A model generated the notes under the pieces. That model did no database searches. It was given only the letters and a program-made list of their open reading frames with translations, and was not told the DNA's origin. Source: Boswellia sacra (Eukaryota; Streptophyta; Magnoliopsida; Sapindales; Burseraceae). Taken from it: a stretch of 64,000 nt of DNA. The stretch lies in contig SNVD02013588.1 of NCBI GenBank assembly GCA_013180625.2, forward strand, positions 18,593 to 82,592. Reading direction: 5' to 3'. A program made the translations under genes and the position numbers. This document shows, in pieces, positions 32,191-45,000 of this stretch (position 1 is its first letter; each line of letters begins with the position of its first letter).

Positions 32191-33028
32191 ACACGGTATT
32201 CTGTTATGTTATTCATATCTGTAGTATCATAATTTTCATTCTAAATTAGCATGTTTTTGAGTTGAGATACAAACTGTGTGAATAATTAAATACTGGTTAA
32301 TAATGAAAATACAGAGAGGGCTGCCAGTATATGATGTGTGAAAGCCATCCATTGAGAGTAACTTCATTGTATCTAGGAAATATGGTGAGGTTATCCACTC
32401 AAATGGAAAAGGGCTACCTCTATACATGTGTGAAAGCTACTGTATTATTTAGCAAATTTATATTGAGACCAACTTTTGTGTGTGTAAGAAGCATACTCAA
32501 GTTGTTTATTCAGTATATTCAAAATAAAGCTTAAATGAGTGAATCTCTCAAAACCAAAAATTATGCTCTTTAGAATGAGAAATATGATAATTCAGATATT
32601 CCTGTTATGATATGAATAACTGTGTTCTGTTACGTTTTTCATAACAATATCCTACGTGCTTATTATCAAAAGTTAAGTCACTTGTTTGTCCATATGTCAA
32701 ATTTTTGTCATGTCAGTATTATTGAATTAAGAGGGAGATGTACCAATGGCGGGAATCCTTTTTCTATTAGTATTCCATTTTTGAATTTAATTCAAATTTG
32801 ATTTCAAGTGTTTTGAAGGGAGTTATTAAACAATTTTTTGGAAAGGAAAGACATTAATTAATTTCTGTTGAAAATAAAAAAAATTTCTCAAAAAATCGGC
32901 CTAGTGTATATAACAAATAGTTTGTGGGTTCTTTCCTGTTCACATAATCCCTCTTCCACAGTTGCTTCCTTGTCCCGCATCTCTCTGTCTCTATTCTAAA
33001 AAATTTCTGCAGTTTAGAAACCTTAGCC
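32191..33028 (+). other. Spacer between pol and env-like ORF
   Basis: About 840 bp with no supported ORF. Two related units with GTGTGAAAGC(C/T) lie near 32335 and 32430. The end is a pyrimidine-rich leader before the env-like ATG, with a possible 3' splice site TTCTGCAG at 33005-33012. Confidence 0.6.
32907..32913 (+). promoter_or_regulatory. Possible TATA box before the env-like ORF
   Basis: TATATAA lies 116 bp before the ATG, followed by a CT-rich leader and the start context AGCCATGGC. It may be a separate promoter for the env-like gene; a spliced transcript from the LTR is an alternative. Confidence 0.4.
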
Positions 33029-35039
33029 ATGGCATCTTCGAACTCAACAACCAGTGATTCTTCTTCAAGCGGCTCTAGTCATGACAATGATAACAGTAGC
33101 CAGTCACCTCCAACACAACACAAACAAGACCAGACAGCAGTTGATCCTGCCAGGAGCGCAGACGAGCAAGTGCCAGTAAAGAGAATCAAAGAAAAGATCA
33201 AGCCAAAATACAACAAATTTCTCACTGCTGCAATCAAACAGAAGTTTGACAAGTTCACTTCACAGAGGAAGCTTCAGCTAGAGCGACCTGTGAAACTCTC
33301 AGACTTTGACTCCTATGGTGTCAGCGAGATGATAGAGTCCAATTACTGGACTCGAACGGTATCAAATTTTCTTCCTCCTGTTAAAACCTTGATTCAGGAA
33401 TTCTATGCTAACATTTCAAGCACATAGATGATCCTAGGAGCATGCATTATCATAGAGTCTATTGTCGGAGAAAGTTTGTGAAATTTTCTCCCAATGTCAT
33501 AAATTCTTTTATGGACATTCCAATAGGAAGCATGCATTCTCTTGATGAAGATTTTGGCATGGCTGACATTATCAAGGAAGTTACTGGTCGAACGGATATC
33601 AAATGGAAACCCAGAGATGGTCTTGACTAGAAATATCTGAAGAAAAAATACCGTGTGCTACACAAAATCGCTCAGTTTGATTGGTTCCCTTCTTCCCACC
33701 AAAATCAGGTTTGGGAACATAGATTGAAACTCATCTTTTGTCTAGGAACTAATAGGCTAGTAAATTTTGGACTTTTAGCTTACAGAACAATTGTTCAAAT
33801 TGGTTCTTATCAATCGAACTACTATCTGCTTGTGTTCCCCTGTCTGATACAAGGCATCCTGGCTCAGAACAATGTCCCTGTCAGTTCTACTGAACAAACA
33901 AAAGTTCTGTCTAAATCAATCACCAAGGGTTTCCTTCAGAGATTACATGATCAAACTGATCTCCCTGCACCTCAACCTAAACCCACTAGAGTCAGGAAGA
34001 ATCAAATGAAATCTGTTGACGAAAAACTTGACTTAATCAATACTGCTTTGACAGAAATCTTGCAGGATTTAAAGGATATTAAACACAAGCAATATGTGTT
34101 GGAAAGTTAGTTTCTTGGACAGTCTCAATCCACAGCACCTCACACAATGGCATCTGAACCTGAACCTGTACCTGTGGTACCAAAATCACCAACTGCTGAT
34201 ATTCCTGAAACCACTGCACCACTATCTGAGCACACAGCTCTGAGTCTATGAAGTCTAACTACACAGCCTACTGTTAAGAAAGACAAAGCAGTAGCACAGA
34301 AGCCAACTGAAAAATCCACCAAGTTCTCTGTCAAGGGAAGTATCCCAAAGGGAAAGAAGAAACTGAAACGGTGAAAAAGTCATCTGGTCAGAAGCAGTAG
34401 AAATCAGCAAAATCTGCTCCTACTTTGCATGATGAGTCTGAATCAGATGAACCAACAAAAATAGATACCGAAATAAAACAGCCTTCACCATCTACTGAAA
34501 CAGAATCCCTGGACATTCCTACACCTACAGCAGCTGCAGACATCCCTCTTCCACCATCAACCTCTGTGCCAGCACCTGAGTTACCAATTAAGTCTTCCCA
34601 ACTGTCTGCTCCTGAAATAAGTGCTGAACGAATTGAAAGAGATATACACAGAGTAGTTGCTGAAGTTACAGCTACTTCATTAAAGACAACTGAAGTTCCT
34701 TTTAGCACCAGCTCCTTCTGCTCAAACAACACCAGTTGCAGCTCCAACCACAATAGCTCCATTTGATCAGCCTGTTAGCCCTAAGGCTACATGATAATTT
34801 TGATGATAACAATACACATTGATTAATTGAGATTTACTAACATGTTTATTTATGTGCAAGAGTAAGATCATTGAAATAATTTTAAAATCAAGAAGAGGCT
34901 TATTAAAATGAAGTGTTGAAGCTAAGGAGAAGACTACATGTTAAAGGCACCAAAGTTTAAGAACAAGGATTGACTCAAGGAATGTGACACATGAGCAATG
35001 TTCAATCAATTGGTCATATATATCTCTACAAATAGCCAA

Positions 35040-35700
35040 ATGACGTGATTCTTGAGCCTTTGGAAAGCTTACTCAATTTATAACATTTCATATGTTTTAA
35101 TGAAATTCAAATTTCAAGTGCAATATTGTCCAAATCATCATGCAAGTTGAAAGACAAATGGAAGCAGCTGACATGAGCACCGAATACTCCTTTGGACATA
35201 TCTTGAGCTAGAAAAATCAAAATGACTTGATTCTTACGGCATTGGAAAGATGACTTAATGAAGAACATTTCATATGTTTTGAAAAATTCAAATTTCAAAC
35301 AGAAGGCCGGCATAATTGACATGCAATTCGGTGGACTGACACAGAGAAGAAAAATCAACTCACATGAGCATCGAATGGTGTTTTGGCCATATCTTAAGAT
35401 AGAGATATCCAAATTCTTTTAATCTTAATGTTTTGGAAAGCTTATTAAAATATGAAGATCTTTTATGTTTTGAAGAAATTCAAATTTCAAACGGAAGGCT
35501 GACAGAATTATCATTCAAGTCGGTGGACTGACACATGGAGGAAAAATCAAGTCACATGAGCACCGAATTGTTTTTTGGCCATATCTTGAGCTACAGATAT
35601 CCAAATGACTTGATTCTTGATGCGTTGGAAAGCTTATTCAAATTTTCAGATCTTTTATGTTTTGCATATTTTCAAATTTCAAACGGAACATTGACAAAAA
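35040..35700 (+). repeat. Four ~185-bp tandem repeats in the solo LTR
   Basis: Each unit has GACTTGATTCTTGA, TTGGAAAGCTTA, TTCATATGTTTTGAA and TTCAAATTTCAA; the last block recurs near 35105, 35288, 35480 and 35680. They lie upstream of the TATA box and may be enhancer repeats. Confidence 0.8.
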
Positions 35701-35783
35701 TGGAAGACAAAATTACGGTTTTTTATGGTGGGCAGAAAATTTGGAGTTGGTGTCTTCACTTGATTAAGTTCATCTCATTTGCC

Positions 35784-35790
35784 TATAAAA
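35784..35790 (+). promoter_or_regulatory. TATA box of the solo LTR
   Basis: GCCTATAAAAGGAGCC, a good plant TATA context, comes between the repeat array (U3) and the transcribed-looking AGAGAAGCATTTTATC leader. Confidence 0.7.
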
Positions 35791-35989
35791 GGAGCCATTC
35801 TCCCATGCATTCAAGTAGTGCAAGAGAAGCATTTTATCAAGCAAAAAGCAAGAGAAATATCAAGTCTAGAGAGCTTTTCTATTATTTATCTACTCTTTGA
35901 AGAGAGTTATACTTTTGTTGTAAAAATTATCTTTGTTCTTGTATTGTGGTGAGAGTGAGATATTATTGTAAAGGATAATAGTTATCCTT

Positions 35990-36255
35990 GAGAGAACTCT
36001 TGTTGTGTGTTATCAAGAGTTGAAGAAAGTTGCCTTGGTGAGGTTGTTCATCAAGAAGAACTCTTGGTGTGGTGTTATCAAGAGTTGAAGAAAGTTACCT
36101 TGGTGAGGTTGTTCATCAAGAAGAACTCTTGGTGTGGTGTTATCAAGAGTTGAAGGAAGTTGCCTTGGTGAGGTTGTTCATCAAGAAGAACTCTTGGTGT
36201 GGTGTTATCAAGAGTTGGAAGCAAAAGTCTTGGTGAGGTTGTTCATCAAGCAAGT
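35990..36255 (+). repeat. Four ~64-bp tandem repeats in the solo LTR
   Basis: Units of GAACTCTTGGTGTGGTGTTATCAAGAGTTGAAGAAAGT plus a GCCTTGGTGAGGTTGTTCATCAAGAA part start near 35994, 36058, 36123 and 36188. Each contains the inverted pair AACTCTTG/CAAGAGTT, so every unit can form a hairpin in RNA. Confidence 0.85.
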
Positions 36256-36704
36256 TGTAAAGATTTCTACAACTTAGTGGAAAGCTTAGCTCGTGGAGCT
36301 AGAGCCCGTGGACGTAGGCAAGGTTTGCCGAACCACGTACATCGAGTTTGCACTCTCTCTATCTCTATACTCTTTGCATTTACTTGCACTTGTGATTGTT
36401 CATTATTATTATTCTCTTGATTACATATTTGATAACTTCTAATTTCATCTTCTTCACCTTTGTTCTTAAAGAAAGATTTAAATAATTTTGATCTTTCAAG
36501 AAAAGTTTTCTAAATCTGTTTTTATAAATAAAAACCCAATTCACCCCCCCTCTTGAGTTGCCATACCTGGGTCAACACAGCCAACCTCCACTCCTAAGCG
36601 CAGGGTTAAACATTTGGCTCACAAATCTATCAAACGCCCTAGCAGCTCTCCATCACCACCTGTTAGGAAGTCTCCCCGACTTGGTTAGATGTTGGCTCCT
36701 TGTG

Positions 36705-37274
36705 CTGAAATCAAGGGGGAGAAGACATTAAGGGGGAGAAGATCACTGTTATGGGGTAGGGAGATGTTTTCAGACTTTGATTTGGCTGGCTCTGCATTCT
36801 ATTTAGTTGCTGCTGAACTATTTTTAATACTGCACTGTTATTTTCTTTCTTTCTTTTGTTCTGAAGTTCTGAACTATTTTTTTTGTTTGGTTTATTCTCT
36901 CTGCTTACTAATTTTGTTTTTATGCTACTTGTTTCTCGCAAGGAATAGGTAAACAGTGAGGGGGAGAATGACTTTGTTATATGCACTTAAATGACTTGCT
37001 GCATTATCTGCATCAGTACAGTGAATGCATGTTGTAAATGATCATATTGTGTAGATGTGATTAACATGCATTTTTCCTATAACAGTCTTTTAATCATATA
37101 TCTTACGATAGTGTGCTGATATGTAATTCACAACAGCTTGCTGATTTTTTAATTTGCTTGGGTTATGTGTCTGTCTTACTATTTATGTTAATTTTCAGTG
37201 ATAACTAGTTTGTCAAGTGGTGTTCTTAGAAATATTTAAGTGCTTTCATCACAAGTTGCCAAAAAGGGGGAGAT
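36705..37274 (+). other. Sirevirus 3' purine-tract region
   Basis: Purine tracts AAGGGGGAGAAG occur at about 36712 and 36729, GTGAGGGGGAGAATG near 36957, and AAAAAGGGGGAGAT directly before the 3' LTR. The repeated tracts are typical of Sireviruses; the last is the functional PPT. Confidence 0.82.
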
Positions 37275-38148
37275 TGTTAGTGATAACGTCAAACATGTGA
37301 CACATACATGTTCAACATTTTGGTTAACTTGTGATAAAAGTAATTAAAGTGTTTTATTCATATTTTACTGTTTATAGCTAATTTTTATAGGAAATACTTT
37401 GATTATTATCTCTCTTGATCAGGATAATATTTTGTATCCTAATCAAAATAGGAAGATAGTTGATAGATCCTTATTACTTTAGGAGATTAACTATAAAGCA
37501 TTTCCTATTTTATTTTATCCTAATCCTAATGGGATCTTGATTAAGATCCTTACAGGACTTTAGGAAGATGATATCAATTATATAATGAATAAAAACGTCG
37601 GCAACAATGTGGAAGGCAGTGAGAGAGTCTTTGTACGCAAAAAAGGAGATTGTTGGAGGCATTCCGCAACTTTGTAAGAGACAAGCTTTAACGTCAACGG
37701 AATGTCTTTATGTCTTTGATTCATTGAGTCTCTGTAGTCATGTATGAGAATTAAAAATTGTACATGAGTTATTGATCAAGTCTGATAGAGAGTTAGTAAA
37801 CACTTTGAAAAACTTGAGAGTTGAGTGTTTATTCTGTCAGATATCGGGTGTTATGTCTAACTTAATAGTATGCTGTTAAGTTATCTGTGACAGAGAGTGA
37901 GTAGTGTCACTAGTGTTTAGAATCTTTGTGAAGATTTTATTTGTCAAAGATTAGGTCTGTGTGTGATGGTGAGTCAGCACTGTAAAAGGTCTTAAAGATA
38001 GTACAAACAAGAGTATAGTGAATTGCAGCTCGATAGCTGTCAATGGACGTAGGTTTTTATAACAGAATCACGTAAAAATCCTCCTGTGTTGATTTATATT
38101 ACAGTTGACTGTATTATTATTTGTAACTGCATATCTCCAGAACTTTCA
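37275..38148 (+). repeat. Sirevirus 3' LTR
   Basis: It starts TGTTAGTGATAACG after the PPT and ends CCAGAACTTTCA. The U5 end AATCCTCCTGTG...ACTGCATAT-TCCAGAACTT matches the minus-strand LTR at the right edge of the window. Confidence 0.88.
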
Positions 38149-38569
38149 GCTCATGCACTACAAAATTTTTTTGCATATTTGTCACTCTTTATTTTATTTA
38201 TTTGACGATTTTCTAAAAAAGTGATAACTATAACTCTTTATTTGACGGTTTTTAAAAATCAAATCCAAGTTTTTATCTTACTCATCATTTTTTATCTTTT
38301 CTCATAACATATTTATCACATTTTTTATAATAGTGACAAATATGTTATTTTGTTTCTTTTTTTCCACTTTTTTCATTTTTCCCTCTATCTTTCTTTTTCC
38401 CCCTTCTCATCATTTTGCCCTAGCCTTCACACTTTCACTTTCACTTTCCCACTCTAACAATTTTACTTTCCCTCTTCTTATTATTTTCAAGACTCATGTC
38501 TTTGTTCCCAAATCTTCATTCCTTTGCCTCACTTTAATCACTTCAACCATCTTAGAACTTCCATATCAA

Positions 38570-41500
38570 TCACAAAACACAGTGCCTCATTAAATCCGAT
38601 TTTCAATCTTTCACTTTAGTTTATCAAAAGCTATCGGTTGAAGATCCTTTTAAATCTGAAGCGAATCACTCACTTTTAGTCACCACAAAGCCGTTGGTTG
38701 AAGACCCTCTCAGATTTGAACTTTGTTCATGGTAATTTCTCTAATCTTAAAGCTCTTTCTCATTTTTCTTATTTTGTACTAGTTTTGATCAGATATTAGA
38801 TGCGTATGAGCAAGGGAGAGAATTTCTTTTTGTATACAGGAGAAGAGCTGCATCAAAAGCTATGCATTTGGGACAACGGATTTTGTTCATGTTTACTAAG
38901 TGAGTTTATTTATTGAATTTTATGATAAAGCATTTCATTGAGAGATGAAAACTTTTTTTTTGGGTATTTTGTTCATTTTTAAGATATGAAACTCAGGGCA
39001 GTAGCTTAAGCTATTTTTGTACATATATATAGGTTATTAGAAAACTATTTTGGTTGCTTGAGAAATACCTACAATCTATTTGTGAAAAGTCTTCAATAGA
39101 TATGGGTTTTTGTTAAAATGCATGTCTCTTGTGAAAACAATAAAAAAGGATTGACAGAGTAGTTGTCAATTTTTTTTGATGTTTTATGCTTCTAGATATT
39201 TGAATCTGCTTGGTGTTTTTTTTTTTTAAATAACAAGTAGGTTGCCTTGGTCCATCCATTACGTATTTGTGTTTTGATTAATATTTTATATGTATTAGTG
39301 TTTTGTTTTTATCCTATTTATTGCTTTTAAAGTTTATATTTGCTGCATTGGTGATGGTTAGGATGGATATTCTAAGCTTGTGTGAAAATTTTGGTGGTTA
39401 ATGATTCAAGCGGCAAGGGGGGTTGTAACTGCACTAAATACATCACTTTTTTATGGTGATTTTAGTGATTGAATGTTATTTAGGTTATGCATAATAGAGT
39501 TGTAATTAATTTTGGGCTTTAAAGAATATTTTTTCCTTCCCCATTTCCAATATATTAGATAAACTTTACTTGCCTCTTTTGGTTTAGTAATTTCTCTATT
39601 TTCATTGTTTCTTTGTAGTGCTATAGACACTTGGAAATAGTTGAAATCAAGTTTGTTTGTGCATCATTTTGTACTTTTTTGGTGTGCTTACACTAGCTCT
39701 CAATGAAAATGATCTAAAAAATGCAAAGGAATTTTGATATCCAGTCACCTCTAGATGATAATAGAGAGATATGATACAACTATATGGTTTTTAAGATAGG
39801 TTTCATCTCATTGATTAGTTTTAGTTTAGATATTAAAGTGATATGCTTTTGAGATTGACTTAAATGGCATTGGAGTTTTGAATTTGTTTTTAACTATATT
39901 TAATTACTCTAATAAATATCTTTATGGTTACTTTTGCATAGTATTGTATGTTGAACATGGTTCCAAAACAAGATTCTAGAGCTAGATGTATCATATGATA
40001 GGAAATTTTTTTGTTTTAACTTGAGTTTGTGATATAATTAACTTTAAAATTTTTCTTGAATCTTTTTTTTTTTTGGCTACTAATAGGAGCCTTGGTTATT
40101 TAGCTTATTAGCATTCCATGTTGTGTTGTTGATAAAGTTATGCTCTCAAGGAAGAATGTCAATTTCAAATGTGTTTATTCCTAATGGCATGCAAGTCTAA
40201 TTGTTTATGTATTCTCTGCACACCTTCCAAGTTTAATCATTTAGGTCTTTGATTTCCCCTTAATCTCTTTTATTTTTAATTTGAGCTTTTAATAACAATT
40301 TCTCTTATATTCTTGTATTGAAATGTGTTTGTTGATGGCGTGTAATTATAATTTGCATCAGCATCGGGGCTTAATGTGATTTTATTATCTTTTTGATAAC
40401 ATAATTAAATAATATTTCATATATATGGGCTGATTTCTTTAATCTTTGTCACAAATGTATTGCCAACTCATACCCAGCTAATCATGCAAACTTTTTCAAA
40501 TAAAGAGCTGGCATTGGTGGGGCTATCCTTAACTGTGAAAAAATGGTCTTTAGAAAGGACCCAAAGTCCCAGAGTCATTTAAGGAATAAAATCTCCCTTA
40601 TTCACCCTTTCATTACTCTTTCTCTACTAGAAATTTAATTCAGTACAAAAAACAGTGAAATTGTAACCTATTTGCACAAATGTTACCAAGACCAAATAAT
40701 CTTTTGGTGATACCAAATGTGAGCCACTTGTTGTTTTAATGCTGCAACAAAGAAGCTAAAGGAAGTTATTTAGGTCAGACTCGGTTAGCTACTTTTACTT
40801 GTAAGTTATTGAAATCTCATTCTTTTGTGAACTTTTTGTATTGCCTATATCTATATCCCTCATGTTATTCAAATGCAAGAATAAATGAATAAATGGAATG
40901 TACCCATATATTTTCTCTTATGTAGACAAAAAGTTTGATAAAATACTTGTTAGAGTTGTACAAAATTAAGAATAATAGGTACCAATCTTAAACTTGAAGT
41001 TTTAATTGAGATTTTATTAAGTTTTAATCTTTAATACTTCTAGCTAACTCCCATGCAGAAGATAGTCACATTTTATTTACCCAATCATTGATATACTAAA
41101 ATCTTTGATATTTAATTAACTTGTAAATTGTTATTCATCACAATTACTCTTTGTTGTTCACTCATTTTCTTTGTTGTAAATTAAAGACTGAGTGGGCAAT
41201 GATGATATATAAACTACAAGAGAGTGAGCTATAAACATCACAAATATTCATACGAATATGATCATTTGATTTTCTCACATTATAATCACATGAACATTTC
41301 AAATTTGTGTCTTGCTTATAGAATTTGTTCAAATAGCTTACCAAGTACAACGTTCATGTTTTAGTATTGGTTTCCTCGTTTTAAAGAATAGTTTACTTGA
41401 TTTGTAGAATTTGTATCTCAATATGCATGAAGTTGGTCATTTTCTTGTTAGCTACTTGCTGGGGCTTCTTCGAAGAGGTTATAAACTACCAAGCATAGAC

Positions 41501-44270
41501 ATGCTTAGGCAAGAGAAATTTGCTCGAGGAAGTGAAGAATTTATGGTTTTGAATTTCTTAAAAAAATAAGTCCACTATTATGTTCTGATGTGTTCCTTCA
41601 ATAGCTCTGAGCCTTAGATTGCTTTTCATGATATTGCCTGAAGAACACTACTATCTGCATCCCATTATCTTTCTCATGGTTTTCAGTTGGTTGACTATAG
41701 TTATTTCTATTTGCTAACATAGTCAATTGTTATTATGTACAATTTTTTCCAGATCCAATTTCTTTTACATCTGTAATTTATATCATTATCAAAATGCAAT
41801 TATATGGATGATTGGTTTGGGAAAACTAAAAGGATTAATTGCTTGAAGAGCCATTTCTTATTTTGTTGATTATGTGGATATATATTATCTAATATTTTTA
41901 AGACTGTCTAGGCCATGGAGGTTGTTATTCGAAGGATGCTAAAGAAATATAGCAGTCATGTAGGCAATAGGGTAATAAATCCCTTCTCTTTTTGCCCAAT
42001 GTGTAAGGTTCTTCAGTTTATGTTATATAGACTTCTACTTCTTTGTTGGTTTCTAATTTGTATGTCATGAGGCTATGCAAGTCAATAGAGGTGAAATTTC
42101 ATCCAACATAAAAAGCTTTATTTTTGGTATAATTCTTTAGAAGCACAACATATCATTTCATTGTTGTCAAACAATTTTTTTTTTTTTGGTTATCATATAA
42201 CCTTTTATCACAAACAATACTAGAGTATGAGAATAGAGGGCTTGATTCATCTCAAAGATTGCACAAACCTACAATCCTTAAATTTTTTAATGACTATGAC
42301 CAAATTTTTAGATCGTGGACTAAACAGATCTCAAGTACTTTCTTTACACATTTTCTGTTATTGTATTGATAATGGTAATAGCAATTAAGCAATCTTTTCA
42401 ATATGAAATATATTTTCCACTGCTCTTTGTCTGAATCATTTATTGACAAAACCTGTTCTTAAAGTTGCTAGATTTAAACTAGTCGGAAAAGGAAAAAGAA
42501 GTAGGTAAAGACACCTTAAGATAGCCTCCTTTTATATATGTACATAATATCTAATAAATAGCCTTTACCAAAATGATGAGGCACTAAACGGTTTTACTAG
42601 AAATTTCATCATCTTAAACATCAAGAGTGTTTTTGTTTCATTTCCATTAAGAACTTTCTTTTCTCCCTTACAATTGCAATTGTCTCATTTCTTAAACATA
42701 AGGCTATTGCGTTTGCATCTCATGATTATAAAATCGTAGGATTTGTTGCCCTTAGTGAAGCAACTTTGTGGCATTTTCAATGAATAAGCCATTTCAATGA
42801 AAATTACTTAAAACTACTTCAAGGTTGTTTTTAATACTATGCTTAACGTGTTGGCACTTGTCTCTCCTTCCTTCCCTTAAAGACACAAAATTTAGTCACT
42901 ACTGTTTTAAAGTTGATTTGATATTGACAATTTTGAATGTTGTTTAGTTTTGTATAAATTACAATTGTAATTCTATTTCAGGGCTTAAGAACTTGAAAAG
43001 TTTACAAATTATTTTCCTGCAGTAAGGACACAGATATCAGCATTGCTTACTTGAAAGGTATATTATTTCTATATTGTCACGTGTTTTACAATTTATTTCT
43101 TTAATGGCAAGTTATATAACATCTTGAAGACATGGATGCTAGAAGTTTTCTAATGCACTTAATATCTCGTTGACTGTTTAAGTTAATTAGGCTACCTTAG
43201 AAAACAGACCAAACTAAATCAAAAGACTGGTTTCATTATGTAAGGGTTAGATGTCAAGTTCCGCCATACCTACATGATTTTCCACTAATAATTTTTATTC
43301 TAGTTGGTGAGATTCAGTAGCTATTACGTTTGCATTGGACACTGGTAGGTAATTCTTAACCTCTAAGTCTTAACTAGATCAGTTAATGTTTTTATATTTC
43401 TTATATGACTATGTAATCGATCCACTCATATATTCTTTATTAGTTACTACTACAAAAGTCTTCTATCACATGCTTTATTCAAATTTAGCTAATTGTTTAG
43501 GTTGGTTTCTAGCCCAAAAGAATAGCAAAAATTTTGGGCAAAAGCCTGAAAATTGAAATTACATTCTGCAGGTGTGATATTGACACTTCTGAGACTTTTT
43601 TAGAATTGTAAGGAGCTGATTGAGAAATTCTTGAATATGCAGATGTTCAAAAAATGATGTAAGCATAGATTTATTTAATCATTCATTTGTGTTTTTGGTT
43701 AATTATTATATAAATTATTTATGCAGGCATGGATTTACTTAAGAGTAATAAAGCAACAGAGAAAATCTTGTATTACTTTCACTACAGAATTGTAATCATT
43801 TTAAAGAAAAGAAAATTGAGCATCTATGAAAGAAGCCAAGGATGGTGATTCTAACAATTGTAACTGTTGCTTTGGTTGTTACTCTGATTTATTTTTCAAT
43901 TTTTTTCTTCTTTATTAGATGGATTTCAGATACAAAATGCAAGTTTGTACAGTGGGTTACTCGAGTAAGTATGTTAGTTTATTAATGGATATAGCTTTCT
44001 TGTTCTAAGTGAATTTTGTTTTCTTTTCTTTGAGTTTTGTTGATTTAAAGCTCATGTATAGCATTTTTATTGCTCAAATTGTGGATTAATAGATCATTAT
44101 TTGATCGATTGGTAATCTTTTATTGTATGAATATAAGAACTTGATGTATAAATTAAAATTTTGTTTGATTTAAAATGTAACATATTTCTTTATGTTTTTT
44201 CTTATTTTTTTAAATAAAATCATAAAAAGTTAATTACCCAAAAGTAGAATTTTTCTCTTGCTTCTTAAGA
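38570..44270. other. Interior of CACTA element 1 without recognised genes
   Basis: An AT-rich, intron-like interior. A 65-bp near-duplicate pair (GCTATCGGTTGAAGATCC and GCCGTTGGTTGAAGACCC near 38621 and 38690) resembles a 5' UTR. Short exon-like pieces flanked by AG/GT lie near 41457-41570 and 41915-41970, but I cannot name their source. Confidence 0.45.
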
Positions 44271-44283
44271 AGTTGGCTAGTGA

Positions 44284-45000
44284 CACGCCACATTGAATCT
44301 TTCATGTTGTCCACTGTCTCGAAGAACTATTTGCTTAGGCAAAGTACAAAGAGGTTGCCAAGCTTGTTGCAGAATCCCCTCAAGGACTACTCCAAACACC
44401 TAATACAATTGCCAAGATTCAGGTGCTCTTTCATTATTTTTTTTCAATTTAAATATTTTTGTTCATTATTAATATTTGATCTTTAAGGATTGAACTCTGT
44501 TTAGATCATTAAAATGACTTGAAATTAATGTTTAATTCTCCTTCTATTACTGTAAAGTGTTTCCATGGAAGCTGGACAAACACCACCTCGTTGCAGTACT
44601 TTGAGACACTTTTAACTAGAGATAAAACTCAATGCATTTGAGTCAGTATGGCTATCTCGTCTTGTTTGAACAAGAACAAAAAGAATCTTTTAGAGAACTA
44701 GTTGGCAAAGGATAAGTTGGAGTGCAATGAGAAACTTGGAGACGTTGTTAAGGTTTGTCTTGTTATTTGACATTGAAAATTAGCTTATCCTTTCTATTGA
44801 ACTAGTTTTGTTAGCAAATATTACAAATTAATATTTTATTTTGTGTATTTTTTGTATGGCAGAATGTGGATAATGATCTTGCACAAAAAAAAAAAAAAAA
44901 ATTATATAAAAGCTAGAGCAACCACAACAGTTTGTTGTTGCTTTTGCTAAGCATAGAGAGTTTGACAAAATTTTTATTTACTCCAATATCACCTCTTTTG
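44284..45000 (+). pseudogene. CHC: Captured clathrin heavy chain fragment (three exons with introns)
   Basis: Clathrin heavy chain forms the triskelion coat of endocytic vesicles. The first piece reads [21 protein letters not shown] and then NTIAKIQ before GTGCTC. The second (about 44555-44750) gives VSMEAGQTPP, LQYFETLLTRDK and NKKNLLEN with LAKDKLECNEKLGDVVK. The third (about 44861-44985) gives NVDNDLAQ, YIKARATT and VAFAKHREFDKIFIYS after small shifts. Order and text follow the plant clathrin heavy chain; intervening sequences start GT and end AG. Stops and an A-run break the frames. It lies inside CACTA element 1, so it was captured as genomic DNA, not cDNA. Confidence 0.85.

Larger units (their letters stand above)
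34792..36577 (+). repeat. Solo LTR inserted in the env-like ORF
   Basis: It starts TGATAATTTTGATGATAACAA and ends after CAATTCACCCCCCCTCTTGAG with TGGGTCAACA, the usual ends of several plant copia LTRs. The env-like frame reads across the two flanks (SPKAT, then QPTSTPK). The flanking 5-mers CTACA and CAACA match at four of five, so the TSD and the exact edges are uncertain by a few bases. A promoter, two tandem-repeat arrays and no coding region lie within. Confidence 0.75.
33029..36690 (+). pseudogene. Sirevirus env-like ORF, frameshifted and split by a solo LTR
   Basis: The ATG at 33029 opens a Ser-rich N-terminus (SNSTTSDSSSSGSS), then KIKPKYNKFLTAAIKQKFDKF and IQEFYANIS; the next frames carry VYCRRKFVKFSPNVINSF and, up to 34110, a coiled-coil-like DEKLDLINTALTEILQDLKDIK. 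EFYAN followed by VKFSPxxIN is the mark of the plant transposon-protein domain often found in Sirevirus env-like ORFs. Pro/Thr/Ser-rich sequence follows (34140-34766). After the inserted LTR the reading resumes at QPTSTPKRRVKHLAHKSIK and ends at SPRLG. Stops and shifts near 33427, 33630 and 34110. Whether such proteins ever act as envelopes is not known. Confidence 0.75.
29208..38148 (+). mobile_element. 5'-truncated Sirevirus-like copia element with env-like ORF
   Basis: The element starts abruptly in the protease/integrase linker and has no 5' LTR, PBS or gag. It continues through integrase, RT and RNase H (all with stops), a non-coding spacer, an env-like ORF, multiple GGGGGAGAA purine tracts and an 874-bp 3' LTR. 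The env-like ORF after pol and the repeated purine tracts are hallmarks of Sireviruses. It is split by a solo LTR at 34792-36577. Confidence 0.88.

Noticed and set aside
36689..36986. Frames on both strands near 36700-36980
   Set aside because: The region holds Sirevirus purine tracts and non-coding sequence; the frames overlap on opposite strands and have no resemblance.
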